Part shown: positions 54,058 to 62,847 of the stretch, piece by piece
Numbering within the stretch: the first letter of the stretch is position 1
Layout of the letters: the number at the start of each line of letters is the position of its first letter
Source of the DNA: Streptomyces phaeochromogenes
GTDB taxonomy: Bacteria; Actinomycetota; Actinomycetes; Streptomycetales; Streptomycetaceae
Direction of reading: 5' to 3'
DNA length: 64,000 nucleotides
Assembly: GCF_001418655.1 (NCBI RefSeq)
Contig: NZ_LIQZ01000044.1
Span: forward strand, 22,867 to 86,866
Program-made: the position numbers and the translations under genes
Notes under the pieces: model-generated
The model's database searches: none
The model's input: the letters and a program-made list of their open reading frames with translations, nothing else
Told to the model about the DNA's origin: nothing

Positions 54058-54804
54058 TCAGGCGGCCCGTTCCCGGGCCCGCTGGGCCGCCTCGCGTACG
54101 GAACCGCGGTGCACGGGACCGTGACCGGGCAGCAGGACGTCACCCGAGAGGGCCTCGAAGGCGTCCAGCGAGGACAGTGCGCCGGGGAGGTCCCGGTGGA
54201 ACATGGTGGGCAGCAACTGCGGGCCGCTCGTGCGTGAGGTGGGATGTCCGCTGACCAGCCCGTCGCCCGATATGACGACGCCCGCGTCCGGCACATGGAA
54301 GGCGCAGTGGCCCGCAGTGTGGCCGGGGGTGTGCACGGGAACGGGGCGGCCGGGCAGGTCGAGAGCGCCCTCGCCGGGGAACGGCCGCGGCTCGGTCACC
54401 GGAACGTGGGCGGTGCCGCCGGAGCGCAGCGCGTGCACGGCCCACGGCACCACGCCGGGACGCCAGGCGTTCTGCAGCACCTTGCCGATGGTCACTTGGT
54501 GGAGGAAGTCCCGGCGCGCGTGCGGGACTTCGGCCTCGTGGGCGTAGACCGGCGTGCCGTACGTGTGACTGAGGTACTCGGCCGAGCCGATGTGGTCGTT
54601 GTGGGCGTGCGTGACGAGTACGGCCGCGACCGCTTCGGGTGAACTGCCCACGGCCGACAGGGAGGCGAGGACGCTCTCGCGGTCTCCGGGGTAGCCCGTG
54701 TCCACGAGGGTGACGGCGTCCCCCTCCGCGAGAATCACCCAGTTGGTGTTGCTGCCGTGTACCAGATGGATGCCGTCGGCGACTTGATGGATGTCTGCCT
54801 GCAT
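54058..54804 (-). CDS. Metallo-beta-lactamase-fold hydrolase
   Basis: A 248-residue MBL-fold protein with the binuclear zinc motif THAHNDHIG (HxHxDH, about residues 64-70), later histidine HTPGHTAGHC and aspartate in SGDGLVSGH, and a final LLPGHGPVH. Its stop lies five bases from the convergent MerR stop. The substrate is unknown (thioester, lactone or phosphoester are all possible). Confidence 0.9.
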   Translation of the reverse strand: MQADIHQVADGIHLVHGSNTNWVILAEGDAVTLVDTGYPGDRESVLASLSAVGSSPEAVAAVLVTHAHNDHIGSAEYLSHTYGTPVYAHEAEVPHARRDFLHQVTIGKVLQNAWRPGVVPWAVHALRSGGTAHVPVTEPRPFPGEGALDLPGRPVPVHTPGHTAGHCAFHVPDAGVVISGDGLVSGHPTSRTSGPQLLPTMFHRDLPGALSSLDAFEALSGDVLLPGHGPVHRGSVREAAQRARERAA

Positions 54805-54864
54805 GATCGTCCCGACCTAGAGGTCCCTGCCTGACGGACACAGCCAAGCAGATCCGCGGGCACC

Positions 54865-55140
54865 TCAGCGCAGTGGGTCGGACGAAGCGCGCATGGACCG
54901 CAGTGCCAGGAGCAGTACGGCGATGTCGTCGAAATAGGCGGGGTCGGGCATGAGGTCGGTCGGCAGCACGACATAGGCGACCGCTCCCCAGAAGACCCAG
55001 CGGGGACCGGTCGGCAGCCCGGCCCGGCGGAGCTCCCGCCGGGTACGGACCAGCCGGACCAGCAGTACGACCGCCGCCCCGAGGGCCACCGCCAGCACGG
55101 CCGCGACGGCGAGAACCAGAATCCATGTGTTGGTGTCCAT
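54865..55140 (-). CDS. DUF1232 (YkvA-like) membrane protein
   Basis: A 91-residue protein with one N-terminal membrane helix (LAVAAVLAVALGAAVVLLVRLV) and a second hydrophobic stretch carrying the DUF1232 signature YVVLPTDLMPDPAYFDDIAVLLLALR. Function unknown. Confidence 0.82.
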   Translation of the reverse strand: MDTNTWILVLAVAAVLAVALGAAVVLLVRLVRTRRELRRAGLPTGPRWVFWGAVAYVVLPTDLMPDPAYFDDIAVLLLALRSMRASSDPLR

Positions 55141-55285
55141 CAGCCCTTCCCCGACTCGTCCGCTGCTCTTCTTCGAATGCCCAGGTTCGCCCGCTTCACC
55201 ACCGGCGAGCCGGTCCGACACGCGGCGCGGGACGTCGGCGTGCCTTCCGGCCGACCCCTACTCTGTGCTGTCGATTGATCACCTT

Positions 55286-55321
55286 GAGCGAACAGGGTGA
55301 ACGGAGCGAACAGAGTGAACA
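55286..55321. repeat. Two 18-base tandem copies before the FAD monooxygenase
   Basis: GAGCGAACAGGGTGAACG then GAGCGAACAGAGTGAACA, 16 of 18 identical, ending 13 bases before the monooxygenase start. They may be paired half-sites or a leader feature. Confidence 0.6.
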
Positions 55322-55334
55322 GTGGGGTGCGCGT

Positions 55335-56537
55335 GTGAAGATCGCCTGCGTCGGCGGTGGGCCCGCCGGTCTGTACTTCTCGATCCTGATGAAGCTTCAG
55401 GACCCGGACCACGACATCACGGTCCATGAACGGAACCCGGCCGGTTCGACCTACGGATGGGGGGTGACGTACTGGGCGAGCCTGCTCGACAAACTGCACG
55501 AGGGCGACCCCGAGTCGGCGCGCGCCGTCAAGGAGAACTCGGTCCGCTGGAGCGACGGGGTCGCGCACGTCGGCGACCGTACGACGACGCACCACGGCGA
55601 CGAGGGCTTCGGCATCGGCCGCCGGCAGCTGCTGGACCTCCTCGCCGAGCGCGCCCGGTCCCTGGGCGTACGCGTCGAGTACGAGAACGAGATCGCCGAC
55701 GGGGACCGACTGCCCGACGCCGACCTGGTCGTCGCCTGCGACGGCGTCCACAGCGGCGTGCGCGAGCGGCACACCGACCACTTCGGCCCGGAGGTCGGGC
55801 TCGGCCGGAACAAGTACATCTGGCTGGGCACCACGAAGGTCTTCGACGCCTTCACCTTCGCCTTCGTGGACACACCGCACGGCTGGATCTGGTGCTACGC
55901 CTACGGGTTCAGCGGGGACCACAGCACCTGTGTCGTCGAGTGCTCCCCGGAGACCTGGACGGGCCTCGGCCTCGACCGGGCCGACGAGACGGAGGGCCTC
56001 GTCCGCCTCCAAGAGCTCTTCGTCAAGCTGCTGGACGGCCACCGGCTGATCGGCCGGGCGAACACCGGCGGCAGCGCACAGTGGCTGAACTTCCGCACTC
56101 TCACCAACCGCGCCTGGTCCCACGGCAACGTCGTCCTGCTCGGCGACGCCGCCCACACCACGCACTACTCCATCGGCGCGGGCACCACCCTCGCCCTGGA
56201 GGACGCCATCGCACTCGCCCACTCCCTGCGCGCGGAGCCCGAACTCGCCCCCGCCCTCGTGGCGTACGAGAAGAAGCGCAAGGCGGAGCTGCTGTCCGTG
56301 CAGAGCGCGGCCCGGCACAGCGCCCAGTGGTACGAGAGCCTGTCGCGCTACATCGGCCTGCCTCCGGCGCAGATGTTCGCGCTCCTGGGCCAGCGGCACT
56401 CCCCGCTGCTGCCGTACGTCCCCCCGCAGCTCTACTACCGGATCGACCGGGCGGCGGGACAGCTCGAAGCGCTGCGCAGACTCAAGCGGTGGCTGGGCCC
56501 GAAGGTCGCGCGGACCCTGCATGCCAAGCGGGGCTGA
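55335..56537 (+). CDS. FAD-dependent monooxygenase (salicylyl/anthraniloyl-CoA hydroxylase-like)
   Basis: A 400-residue class A flavoprotein monooxygenase. The N-terminal KIACVGGGPAGLYFSILMKL binds FAD, the DG motif is in VVACDGVHSGVRERH, and GDAAHTTHYSIGAGTTLALEDA is the second FAD motif. TYGWGVTYW near residue 39 is shared with the N-terminal half of anthraniloyl-CoA monooxygenases and with salicylyl-CoA hydroxylases. Here no second old-yellow-enzyme half follows. The start is a GTG. No aromatic-pathway gene is next to it. Confidence 0.85.
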   Translation: MKIACVGGGPAGLYFSILMKLQDPDHDITVHERNPAGSTYGWGVTYWASLLDKLHEGDPESARAVKENSVRWSDGVAHVGDRTTTHHGDEGFGIGRRQLLDLLAERARSLGVRVEYENEIADGDRLPDADLVVACDGVHSGVRERHTDHFGPEVGLGRNKYIWLGTTKVFDAFTFAFVDTPHGWIWCYAYGFSGDHSTCVVECSPETWTGLGLDRADETEGLVRLQELFVKLLDGHRLIGRANTGGSAQWLNFRTLTNRAWSHGNVVLLGDAAHTTHYSIGAGTTLALEDAIALAHSLRAEPELAPALVAYEKKRKAELLSVQSAARHSAQWYESLSRYIGLPPAQMFALLGQRHSPLLPYVPPQLYYRIDRAAGQLEALRRLKRWLGPKVARTLHAKRG

Positions 56538-56616
56538 CGCCTCGTCAACATCCCACCCCTTTGGCGAGAATGGCGGTGTTGCTCACGCGCCGGGAGATGC
56601 GCGAGCGTGCTGAGTC

Positions 56617-59600
56617 ATGGACCGTGACCGGAGCAACGCCGCCTTCACTCCTGCCTACTCCCTCTCCCTCTCCCGTCGTCAACTCCTCGCGGCGGCGGGC
56701 GCCGCCGGTGCCGTCACCGCCATAGGTGTCGCACCGGCCGCCGCGCAGCCGCCCGGCGAGCTCTCGGTGTCCTTCACGGCGGCCACCAACGGCTCGGCGA
56801 CCCTCGCGCCGGGCGGGGACCGGCTGGTCGCCGAGGTCCAGAACGTGCTGTGGTCCCTCCCGCGCACCGGCGGCAAGGCCGTCCCGCTCACCCCCGCGGA
56901 TCTCGAACCGAACCGCCCCGTGCACGCCCCCGACGGCAAGCTCATCGCCTTCTGCGCCTACCGGGGCGGCGGCTTCCACATCTGGACGATGCGGCCCGAC
57001 GGCTCGGACGTACGACAGCGCACCGACGGGCCCTGGGACGACCGGGGTCCCGCCTGGTCGCCCGACGGCACCCGGATCGCCTTCGCCTCCGAGCGCGGCG
57101 GCGACCAGGTGACCGGCAGTCCGTACCGCGTCCATGTACTGGACCTGCGCACCGGTGACATCGCCCGCGTGACCGGTCTGCCGGGCCAGGAGGGTCCTTC
57201 GCAGGACGGGGCGTGGGAGGACTTCGACCCCACCTGGTCGCCGGACGGGAAGCGGATCCTCTTCGTCCGGGCGAAGGGCGTCACCACCGCCAACGGCCTC
57301 GGACTCGACGCCCGGACCGTCGCCGCCGTCCCCGCCTCGGGCGCGGGCCCGGTCGTAGTGGAGCACACCGAGACCGCTGCCGCCCAGATCCTGGCCCCCG
57401 CCCTCGCGGCCGACGGGCGCCGCCTGGCGTACTTGCGGACCACCGCGTCACCCAACGGCTCGTGCACGCTCGTCGTCGACGGTGAACCCGTTCCGGTCGC
57501 CGGGGACATCGCACCGGTGCCGCCCCGCTGGACGCCGGAGGGCGAACTGCTGCTCACCGTGGACGGCCGCTTCACCGTCGTGCGACCGGAGAAACCGGCG
57601 GAGGCGGACGCGATCCCCTTCGAGGGCGTACTGCCCGTGGACCGGCCGCGCTACAAGGTCAAGGAGTACGACCTGGGGGAGGCGGGACGGGCGCGGCCGG
57701 TGCGGGGCATCCACCTGCCCGCGCTCTCGCCCGACGGACGGCAGATCGCCTTCGCGGCCCTCAACTCGCTGTGGCTGGGAGACAGTTCGGGCGGCCGGCC
57801 GCCGGAGCGGCTGCGTCGCGCGGAGCCCACCACCTACCTGCTTGGCCCCTCCTGGGCGCGCGACGGACGCTCGCTGCTGTACGCGGACGACCGTGACGGG
57901 CTGCTCGGCGTGTACCGGCGAGATCTGGCCACCGGCGAGGAGACCGCGCTCGCCACAGGCGGCCGGGTGCATCCGGCGCTCTCGCCCGACGGGAAACGGC
58001 TCGCGTGCCTCGACATGAGCGGGCGGCTCGTCGTCCGGGACCTCGCGGCCGGTACGGAACAGGTGCTGGCGACGCCGCTCGGCGCGGGCGGTCTGCCCGG
58101 CCGGCCCAGCTGGTCGCCCGACGGCCGCCACCTCGCCCTCTGCGACCGCAACCGCCTCAACCTCCGCTTCCGGGAGGGCTACAACCTCGTACGCGTCGTC
58201 GACACCACTACCGGCACGGACCGTCTGCACACGGTCGCCGCGCATGTCTCGATCTCCGACCGGTACGACTCGGGGCCCGTCTGGTCGCCCGACGGACGCT
58301 GGCTGGCGGTGATCGTCGAGTCCGCGCTGTGCCTGCTGCCCGTCGCGCCCGACGGCACCCCGCGCGGCGCCCTGCGCACCCTCACGACCGAACCGGCCGA
58401 CCACCCGTCCTGGTCCGGCGACTCGAAGACCTTGCTGTACCTCTCCGGCACCCGGCTGCGCCTCATCGGCGTCGACGGCGGCCCGGCCCGTACCGTCCGC
58501 GTGCCGCTCGACCAGCGCAGACCCGCACCGGCCGACACGGTGGTGCACGCCGGTCGACTGTGGGACGGCACCGGCGAGTCCGTACGCGACGACGTCGACA
58601 TCGTCGTACGCGGCGGACGCGTCACCGCCGTCGAACCGCACCGCGGACGCACGGCCCTCCGCCTGATCGACGCCTCCGAGCGGACCGTCGTGCCCGGGCT
58701 GTGGGACACGCACACCCACCCGTGGCAAGTCACCTACGGGGGCCGGCAGACCGTCGGGCAGCTCACGTACGGCATCACGACCGCCGTGTCCCTCGGCGGG
58801 TTCGCCTACGAACAGGCCCGGATCCGTGAGGCGGTGACGTCGGGTCAGCTCGCCGGGCCCCGGCTGCTGACCACCGGCGAACTGCTCGACGGGTCCCGGG
58901 TCGCGTACAGCATGGGGCGCGCCCACCGGACCAGGGACGGGCTGCGGCGCTCACTGGAACGGGGCGCCGCGCTGGACTGGGACTTCGTCAAAACCTATGT
59001 GAGGGCGCCGAGTTGGGTGATGGAGGAGTCGGCCCGGTTCGGTCACGAGCGGCTCGGTGTGCGCTCGGGGAGCCATCTGCTCTCGCCCGGCGTGCAACTG
59101 GGCCAGGATCTGACGACCCATCTGCAGGCCACTCAGCGCTACGAGTCCGGGCACGCGATCACCGCGTCCGGGCGCGCCTACCAGGACGTGATGGAGATCT
59201 ACACGGCGCGAGGCGTCAACTTCGGCCTGATCGCCACGCCGTTCACCTCCGCGCCGCTCCTCGGCGCGGACCCCGCCCTCGCCGACGACCCCCGGGTCAC
59301 CACCGTGATGCCGCCCTGGGACGCCGCTCTGGTCCGGCAGGGGGCGGGCGTGCCACCGACCCCGGCCCAACTCGCCACGCTGCGTACGGAGACGGACATC
59401 TACCGGCGGATCCTGGCCGCCGGAGGCATCGTCGCCCTCGGCACCGACCAGCCGCTCGTCGCCGTCGGCCTCTCGCTCCACATCGGCCTGCGCGCGCTGC
59501 ACCGGGGAGGCCTGTCCCCGGCGGCGGCCCTGCGCACCGTGACCGTGCTGCCCGCGCGGCTCTTCGGCGTCGACGACGACCTCGGCACGGTCCAGCCCGG

Positions 59601-59829
59601 CAAACTCGCCGACCTGACCATCGTGGACGGTGACCCGTTCGAGAACTTCGACACGCTCGTACGAACCGTCTCCGTACTTCGTGGCGGGGTGCCGTACACG
59701 ACCGACGAACTCGTCGCCGCTTACGAGCCGGTCCCCGAACGCGCGGCACGCCACGCTGCGGGCGAGGACGACTGGCTGGACGTCGGACGCCTGATGCGCC
59801 GGGACGGATGCTGCGACCCGGGCCTCTGA
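56617..59829 (+). CDS. Tat-exported beta-propeller / amidohydrolase fusion
   Basis: A 1,070-residue protein. A twin-arginine signal (SLSRRQLLAAAG) ends near residue 45 at AAAQPP. Residues about 50-630 form a TolB/PD40 beta-propeller with many W-S-P-D-G blades. Residues about 640-1050 form an amidohydrolase domain with THTHPW (metal HxH near 699), a carbamyl-lysine candidate in DFVKTYVRA, and the aspartate in LGTDQPLVAVG. It would hydrolyse a peptide-like or cyclic-amide compound outside the membrane. A strong hairpin follows. Confidence 0.9.
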   Translation: MDRDRSNAAFTPAYSLSLSRRQLLAAAGAAGAVTAIGVAPAAAQPPGELSVSFTAATNGSATLAPGGDRLVAEVQNVLWSLPRTGGKAVPLTPADLEPNRPVHAPDGKLIAFCAYRGGGFHIWTMRPDGSDVRQRTDGPWDDRGPAWSPDGTRIAFASERGGDQVTGSPYRVHVLDLRTGDIARVTGLPGQEGPSQDGAWEDFDPTWSPDGKRILFVRAKGVTTANGLGLDARTVAAVPASGAGPVVVEHTETAAAQILAPALAADGRRLAYLRTTASPNGSCTLVVDGEPVPVAGDIAPVPPRWTPEGELLLTVDGRFTVVRPEKPAEADAIPFEGVLPVDRPRYKVKEYDLGEAGRARPVRGIHLPALSPDGRQIAFAALNSLWLGDSSGGRPPERLRRAEPTTYLLGPSWARDGRSLLYADDRDGLLGVYRRDLATGEETALATGGRVHPALSPDGKRLACLDMSGRLVVRDLAAGTEQVLATPLGAGGLPGRPSWSPDGRHLALCDRNRLNLRFREGYNLVRVVDTTTGTDRLHTVAAHVSISDRYDSGPVWSPDGRWLAVIVESALCLLPVAPDGTPRGALRTLTTEPADHPSWSGDSKTLLYLSGTRLRLIGVDGGPARTVRVPLDQRRPAPADTVVHAGRLWDGTGESVRDDVDIVVRGGRVTAVEPHRGRTALRLIDASERTVVPGLWDTHTHPWQVTYGGRQTVGQLTYGITTAVSLGGFAYEQARIREAVTSGQLAGPRLLTTGELLDGSRVAYSMGRAHRTRDGLRRSLERGAALDWDFVKTYVRAPSWVMEESARFGHERLGVRSGSHLLSPGVQLGQDLTTHLQATQRYESGHAITASGRAYQDVMEIYTARGVNFGLIATPFTSAPLLGADPALADDPRVTTVMPPWDAALVRQGAGVPPTPAQLATLRTETDIYRRILAAGGIVALGTDQPLVAVGLSLHIGLRALHRGGLSPAAALRTVTVLPARLFGVDDDLGTVQPGKLADLTIVDGDPFENFDTLVRTVSVLRGGVPYTTDELVAAYEPVPERAARHAAGEDDWLDVGRLMRRDGCCDPGL

Positions 59830-59842
59830 GCGATGCGATGCG

Positions 59843-59881
59843 GCGGGCCCGCCCGTGCCGTGAGGCAGAGGGCGGGCCCGC
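59843..59881. terminator. Perfect 12-bp GC hairpin between convergent genes
   Basis: GCGGGCCCGCCC (59843-59854) pairs with GGGCGGGCCCGC (59870-59881) around 15 bases. It lies 13 bases after the amidohydrolase stop and 21 bases before the tyrosinase stop. Confidence 0.8.
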
Positions 59882-59902
59882 GCTGTCGTCGGGCCGCGGC
59901 GG

Positions 59903-60727
59903 TCAGGCCGTGTCGAACGTGTAGTGCCTCGTGTGGTCCAGCAGATCGGCGGGCGTGGAGTCGTTCCACGGCTTCATGGTCTCGCCGCGGTCGACGACGT
60001 CCGGTGTGCCCGCGAGGGGCAGATAGCCGGAGTCCGGGTGTCTGCGCTGCCACTCGGCCCACAGCTTGTCCACGTACGCGTGGTGCAGCCAGAAGACCGG
60101 GTCGTTCGGGGAGACGCCGGTGCCCATCTGGCCGCCCACCCACACATGGACGCGGTTGTGGAGGTTGACGCCCCGCCACCCCTCCAGGTGGTTGCGGAAG
60201 CCGTCGGACGCGCTGTTCCACGGCGCCATGTCGTAGGTGGACATGGCGAGCACGGACTCGACCTCGGCGGGAGTGGGCAGTTGCCGGCCGCTGCCGCCGA
60301 GCGAGCGGCGCAGATACGTGCGCGTGTCGACGCGTACGGATATGGGCCAGTTGCCGGTGGACGCGGCGAACGGACCGTCCGTCACCCGGCCGTCGACGGA
60401 GCGGCCCGTGCCGCCGAGGAAGTCAGGACCCCACAGGGCGGCCCGGGTCGTGCGGTCGGCGCTCCAGTCCCAGTACGGCAGCGCCACCGAGGCGTCCACC
60501 GACTGCAGCGCCCGCTCGAACTCCAGGAGGAATCTGCGGTGCCAGGGCAGGAAGGAGGGCGAACGGTGGCCGACTCTTTCGCCGTTGTCCGTGTCGCCGA
60601 GTATGAACGCGTTGTGGGTCGTGACGAAGCCGTCGTACCGGCCGGTGCGCTTCAGCTCGATCAGCGCGGCGACCAGCCTGCGCTTCTCGTCGGCCGTCAG
60701 GTTCGCCTGGTTCTTGCGTACGGTCAT
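59903..60727 (-). CDS. melC2: Tyrosinase
   Basis: A 274-residue binuclear copper enzyme that makes melanin from tyrosine. CuA histidines are H38, H54 and H63 (TTHNAF, GHRSPSFLPWHRRF). CuB histidines are H190, H194 and H216 (NLHNRVHVW, FWLHHAYVDKLW). It lacks its own signal peptide and relies on the MelC1 caddie protein, encoded 26 bases upstream, for copper loading and export. Confidence 0.97.
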   Translation of the reverse strand: MTVRKNQANLTADEKRRLVAALIELKRTGRYDGFVTTHNAFILGDTDNGERVGHRSPSFLPWHRRFLLEFERALQSVDASVALPYWDWSADRTTRAALWGPDFLGGTGRSVDGRVTDGPFAASTGNWPISVRVDTRTYLRRSLGGSGRQLPTPAEVESVLAMSTYDMAPWNSASDGFRNHLEGWRGVNLHNRVHVWVGGQMGTGVSPNDPVFWLHHAYVDKLWAEWQRRHPDSGYLPLAGTPDVVDRGETMKPWNDSTPADLLDHTRHYTFDTA

Positions 60728-60753
60728 TGCAGTGAACTCCGGTGCTTCGTATG

Positions 60754-61125
60754 TCAGTTGAACGGGACCAGGGGTGCGCCCCGGAGCTCCTCGACGGCGG
60801 CGCGAGCCGCCGCGCGCGGGCTCGGCACCGGGTCGTAGTGGCTCACGACGCTGATCCAGGTCCCGTCGGCGTTGCGCATCACGTGCAGCTCGACGCCGTC
60901 CACGAACACCGCGTAACCGGCGCCGTGATGATGTCCGCCGCCGGACGGCCGGCCCTGTATTCGACGGCCCCGGTAGACCTCGTCGAAGTCGAAGGGTGCG
61001 GGCGAGGGCCCGCCGTGGTGGTCCGCGGCAGAGGCCCGCGAAGGTGAGACCGCGGTGAACGCGCCGGCGGTGACGGCCAGTCCGGCCGCGCCCCGCAGTG
61101 CGCGGCGGCGAGTGGGATCGGGCAT
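60754..61125 (-). CDS. melC1: Tyrosinase caddie protein MelC1
   Basis: A 123-residue secreted chaperone with a Tat-like signal ([13 protein letters not shown]...SRASA). The copper-binding HHHG and the MelC1 pattern [19 protein letters not shown] are present, then [14 protein letters not shown] supports the ATG at 61125. It delivers copper to MelC2 and carries it out of the cell. Confidence 0.95.
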   Translation of the reverse strand: MPDPTRRRALRGAAGLAVTAGAFTAVSPSRASAADHHGGPSPAPFDFDEVYRGRRIQGRPSGGGHHHGAGYAVFVDGVELHVMRNADGTWISVVSHYDPVPSPRAAARAAVEELRGAPLVPFN

Positions 61126-61431
61126 GCGGATACGTCCTTGTACTCGGTCCGGCGGCATGCGCTGTCGCATATGCCGCCGGAATTGGACCAATTGATGATT
61201 CGTATGCCTATCGGGCCCTCGGGGGTGCGGGGAAACCGCGGCGACCTGGTTGGCTGCGATCCGGACAATTGGCTACATGTCATACAAGGTTGAACAAGGG
61301 TGATCTTGCTGGGGAAAGGGCTTGTGGAGGCCCGGGCCAGGGAACTTCGCATCCTCGATGCGGCCCGTGGCGGTGATCTTCCGGGTTCCCGTGCATCCCG
61401 TGGTGTCGATCACGCCAGGAAACTGACGTGA
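61126..61431. promoter_or_regulatory. 306-base gap with melC operator candidates
   Basis: No gene is supported. A 13-base palindrome AATTGGACCAATT (61181-61193) lies 56 bases before melC1. Next to it GGCGGCAT (61151-61158) and ATGCCGCC (61171-61178) form an inverted repeat that could be a 5' untranslated hairpin. Toward the right gene, AGGA lies 11 bases before the ATG at 61432. Confidence 0.5.
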
Positions 61432-62295
61432 ATGCCCACCTTCGGTCCGTCTACGATCCGTGCCGTGAGCGACCACCGGCCTCAACTCGACCAGGTTCTC
61501 CGCCTGGTGCACGACGTACTCGGTGCGGAGGTCGCCGGCGTCTTTCTGCACGGCTCGGCAGTCCTCGGCGGCCTGCGGCCCGACAGTGACCTCGATGTGT
61601 TCGTCGTCGCCCGGCGACGCATGACGGACCGCGAGCGACGCGACCTGCTCCATGGGCTGCTCGGGATCTCCGGCCGCGGCGCCCGGAACGGAGAGCCGGC
61701 CCGGCCGGTCGAGCTGATCGTCGTCGCCCAGGGTGACGTCCGGCCCTGGCGGTACCCGCCGCGCTGCGAGTTCCTCTACGGCGAGTGGCTGCGCGAGGAG
61801 TTCGAGCGGGGAGAGGTGCCCGCCCCGGCGGGCATGCCCGATCTGGCGCCGCTGATCACGATGGTGCTCCTCGGGGACACCCCGCTCTTCGGGCCGCCGC
61901 CCGCGCATCTCCTGGACCCCGTGCCGCACGAGGACCTCCGGCGCGCGATCGTCGCAGGGGTGCCGGAACTGCTGGTCGACCTCGCGTCGGACACCCGCAA
62001 CGTCCTGCTGACCCTCGCCCGCGTCTGGACGACCCTCGCGACCGGCACGGTCACCTCGAAGGACGCGGCGGCCTCCTGGGCGCTCGACCGCCTCCCGGAC
62101 CGGCACCGGCCCGTACTGGCCCGTGCGCGCTCCCTCTATCTCGGCGGCCGGGACAGCCTCGCGGCCCCTGCGGACCTTCCGGATTCCGTAGGAGCCGGAA
62201 GCGAGTCGTGGGACGGTGAGATGCCGGCGGTCCGTGCGCATGTCGATGTCGTCGTTCGCGCGATCGAGCAACTAGCCGAGCGGGGCGGGCACTAG
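61432..62295 (+). CDS. AadA-like nucleotidyltransferase (aminoglycoside adenylyltransferase family)
   Basis: A 287-residue nucleotidyltransferase with the catalytic FLHGSAVLGGLRPDSDLDVFVV (Gly-Ser and Asp-x-Asp), then a C-terminal helical domain. The pattern resembles AadA/ANT(9) and DUF4111 enzymes that adenylylate aminoglycosides; the real acceptor is unknown. A GTG at 61465 (MSDHRPQ) is a serious alternative start and could be leaderless, with TACGAT eight bases upstream. Confidence 0.82.
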   Translation: MPTFGPSTIRAVSDHRPQLDQVLRLVHDVLGAEVAGVFLHGSAVLGGLRPDSDLDVFVVARRRMTDRERRDLLHGLLGISGRGARNGEPARPVELIVVAQGDVRPWRYPPRCEFLYGEWLREEFERGEVPAPAGMPDLAPLITMVLLGDTPLFGPPPAHLLDPVPHEDLRRAIVAGVPELLVDLASDTRNVLLTLARVWTTLATGTVTSKDAAASWALDRLPDRHRPVLARARSLYLGGRDSLAAPADLPDSVGAGSESWDGEMPAVRAHVDVVVRAIEQLAERGGH

Positions 62296-62847
62296 GAACC
62301 GGATCGTCCACATAAGGCCGCAAGTGGCGATCGCCCTGGCCAGGCCGATCGTGCGGCGTCGCAACTAATGTGATGAAAGAGCGCCACGGGGGGCGTACGC
62401 CGGGATACGCTCCCCGCGCACCCACGTTCGAGTCCGCGCTCGTGGGGGCCGGTCATCCCCGGCCTGGTCGTGTGCGGGCTCAGCGGGGCCCGAACGCGAG
62501 AGACATACCGTCCGGTCTGACGCTCCACCCCTCACCGCGACCCGGTGAGGTCGGCCGATCCCGGAAGGCTCCACGCGCCCGGGCACCGGCCGACCTTGGC
62601 GTCCGCCACCGGTACGTACGAGTAGTACGAGCCCTTCCGGTGCGGCGCCCCGAACCCCCTTGTCAAGGCAGCCCCGGCGCGACCTCGGCACCGAACGACG
62701 CACAACGGCCTCCGCCCTGGGACCGTGCGCTGCGGACGTCTCCCTCACGATCTGCCGTACCGGCCGGACGTGGACGACGGCCGACGGCCGCCCGGCGTAC
62801 ACGCGGCCGCCGAGACCCACCGACTGCCTGTCACCCAGTGAGGAACA
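62296..62847. other. 552-base gap without a supported gene
   Basis: Frames here have the arginine/proline-rich look of out-of-frame GC-rich DNA and lack a good Shine-Dalgarno. It probably holds the promoter and leader of the sugar-binding-protein gene; TAATGT at 62367 is a weak -10 candidate. GAGGA lies five bases before the next ATG. Confidence 0.5.
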
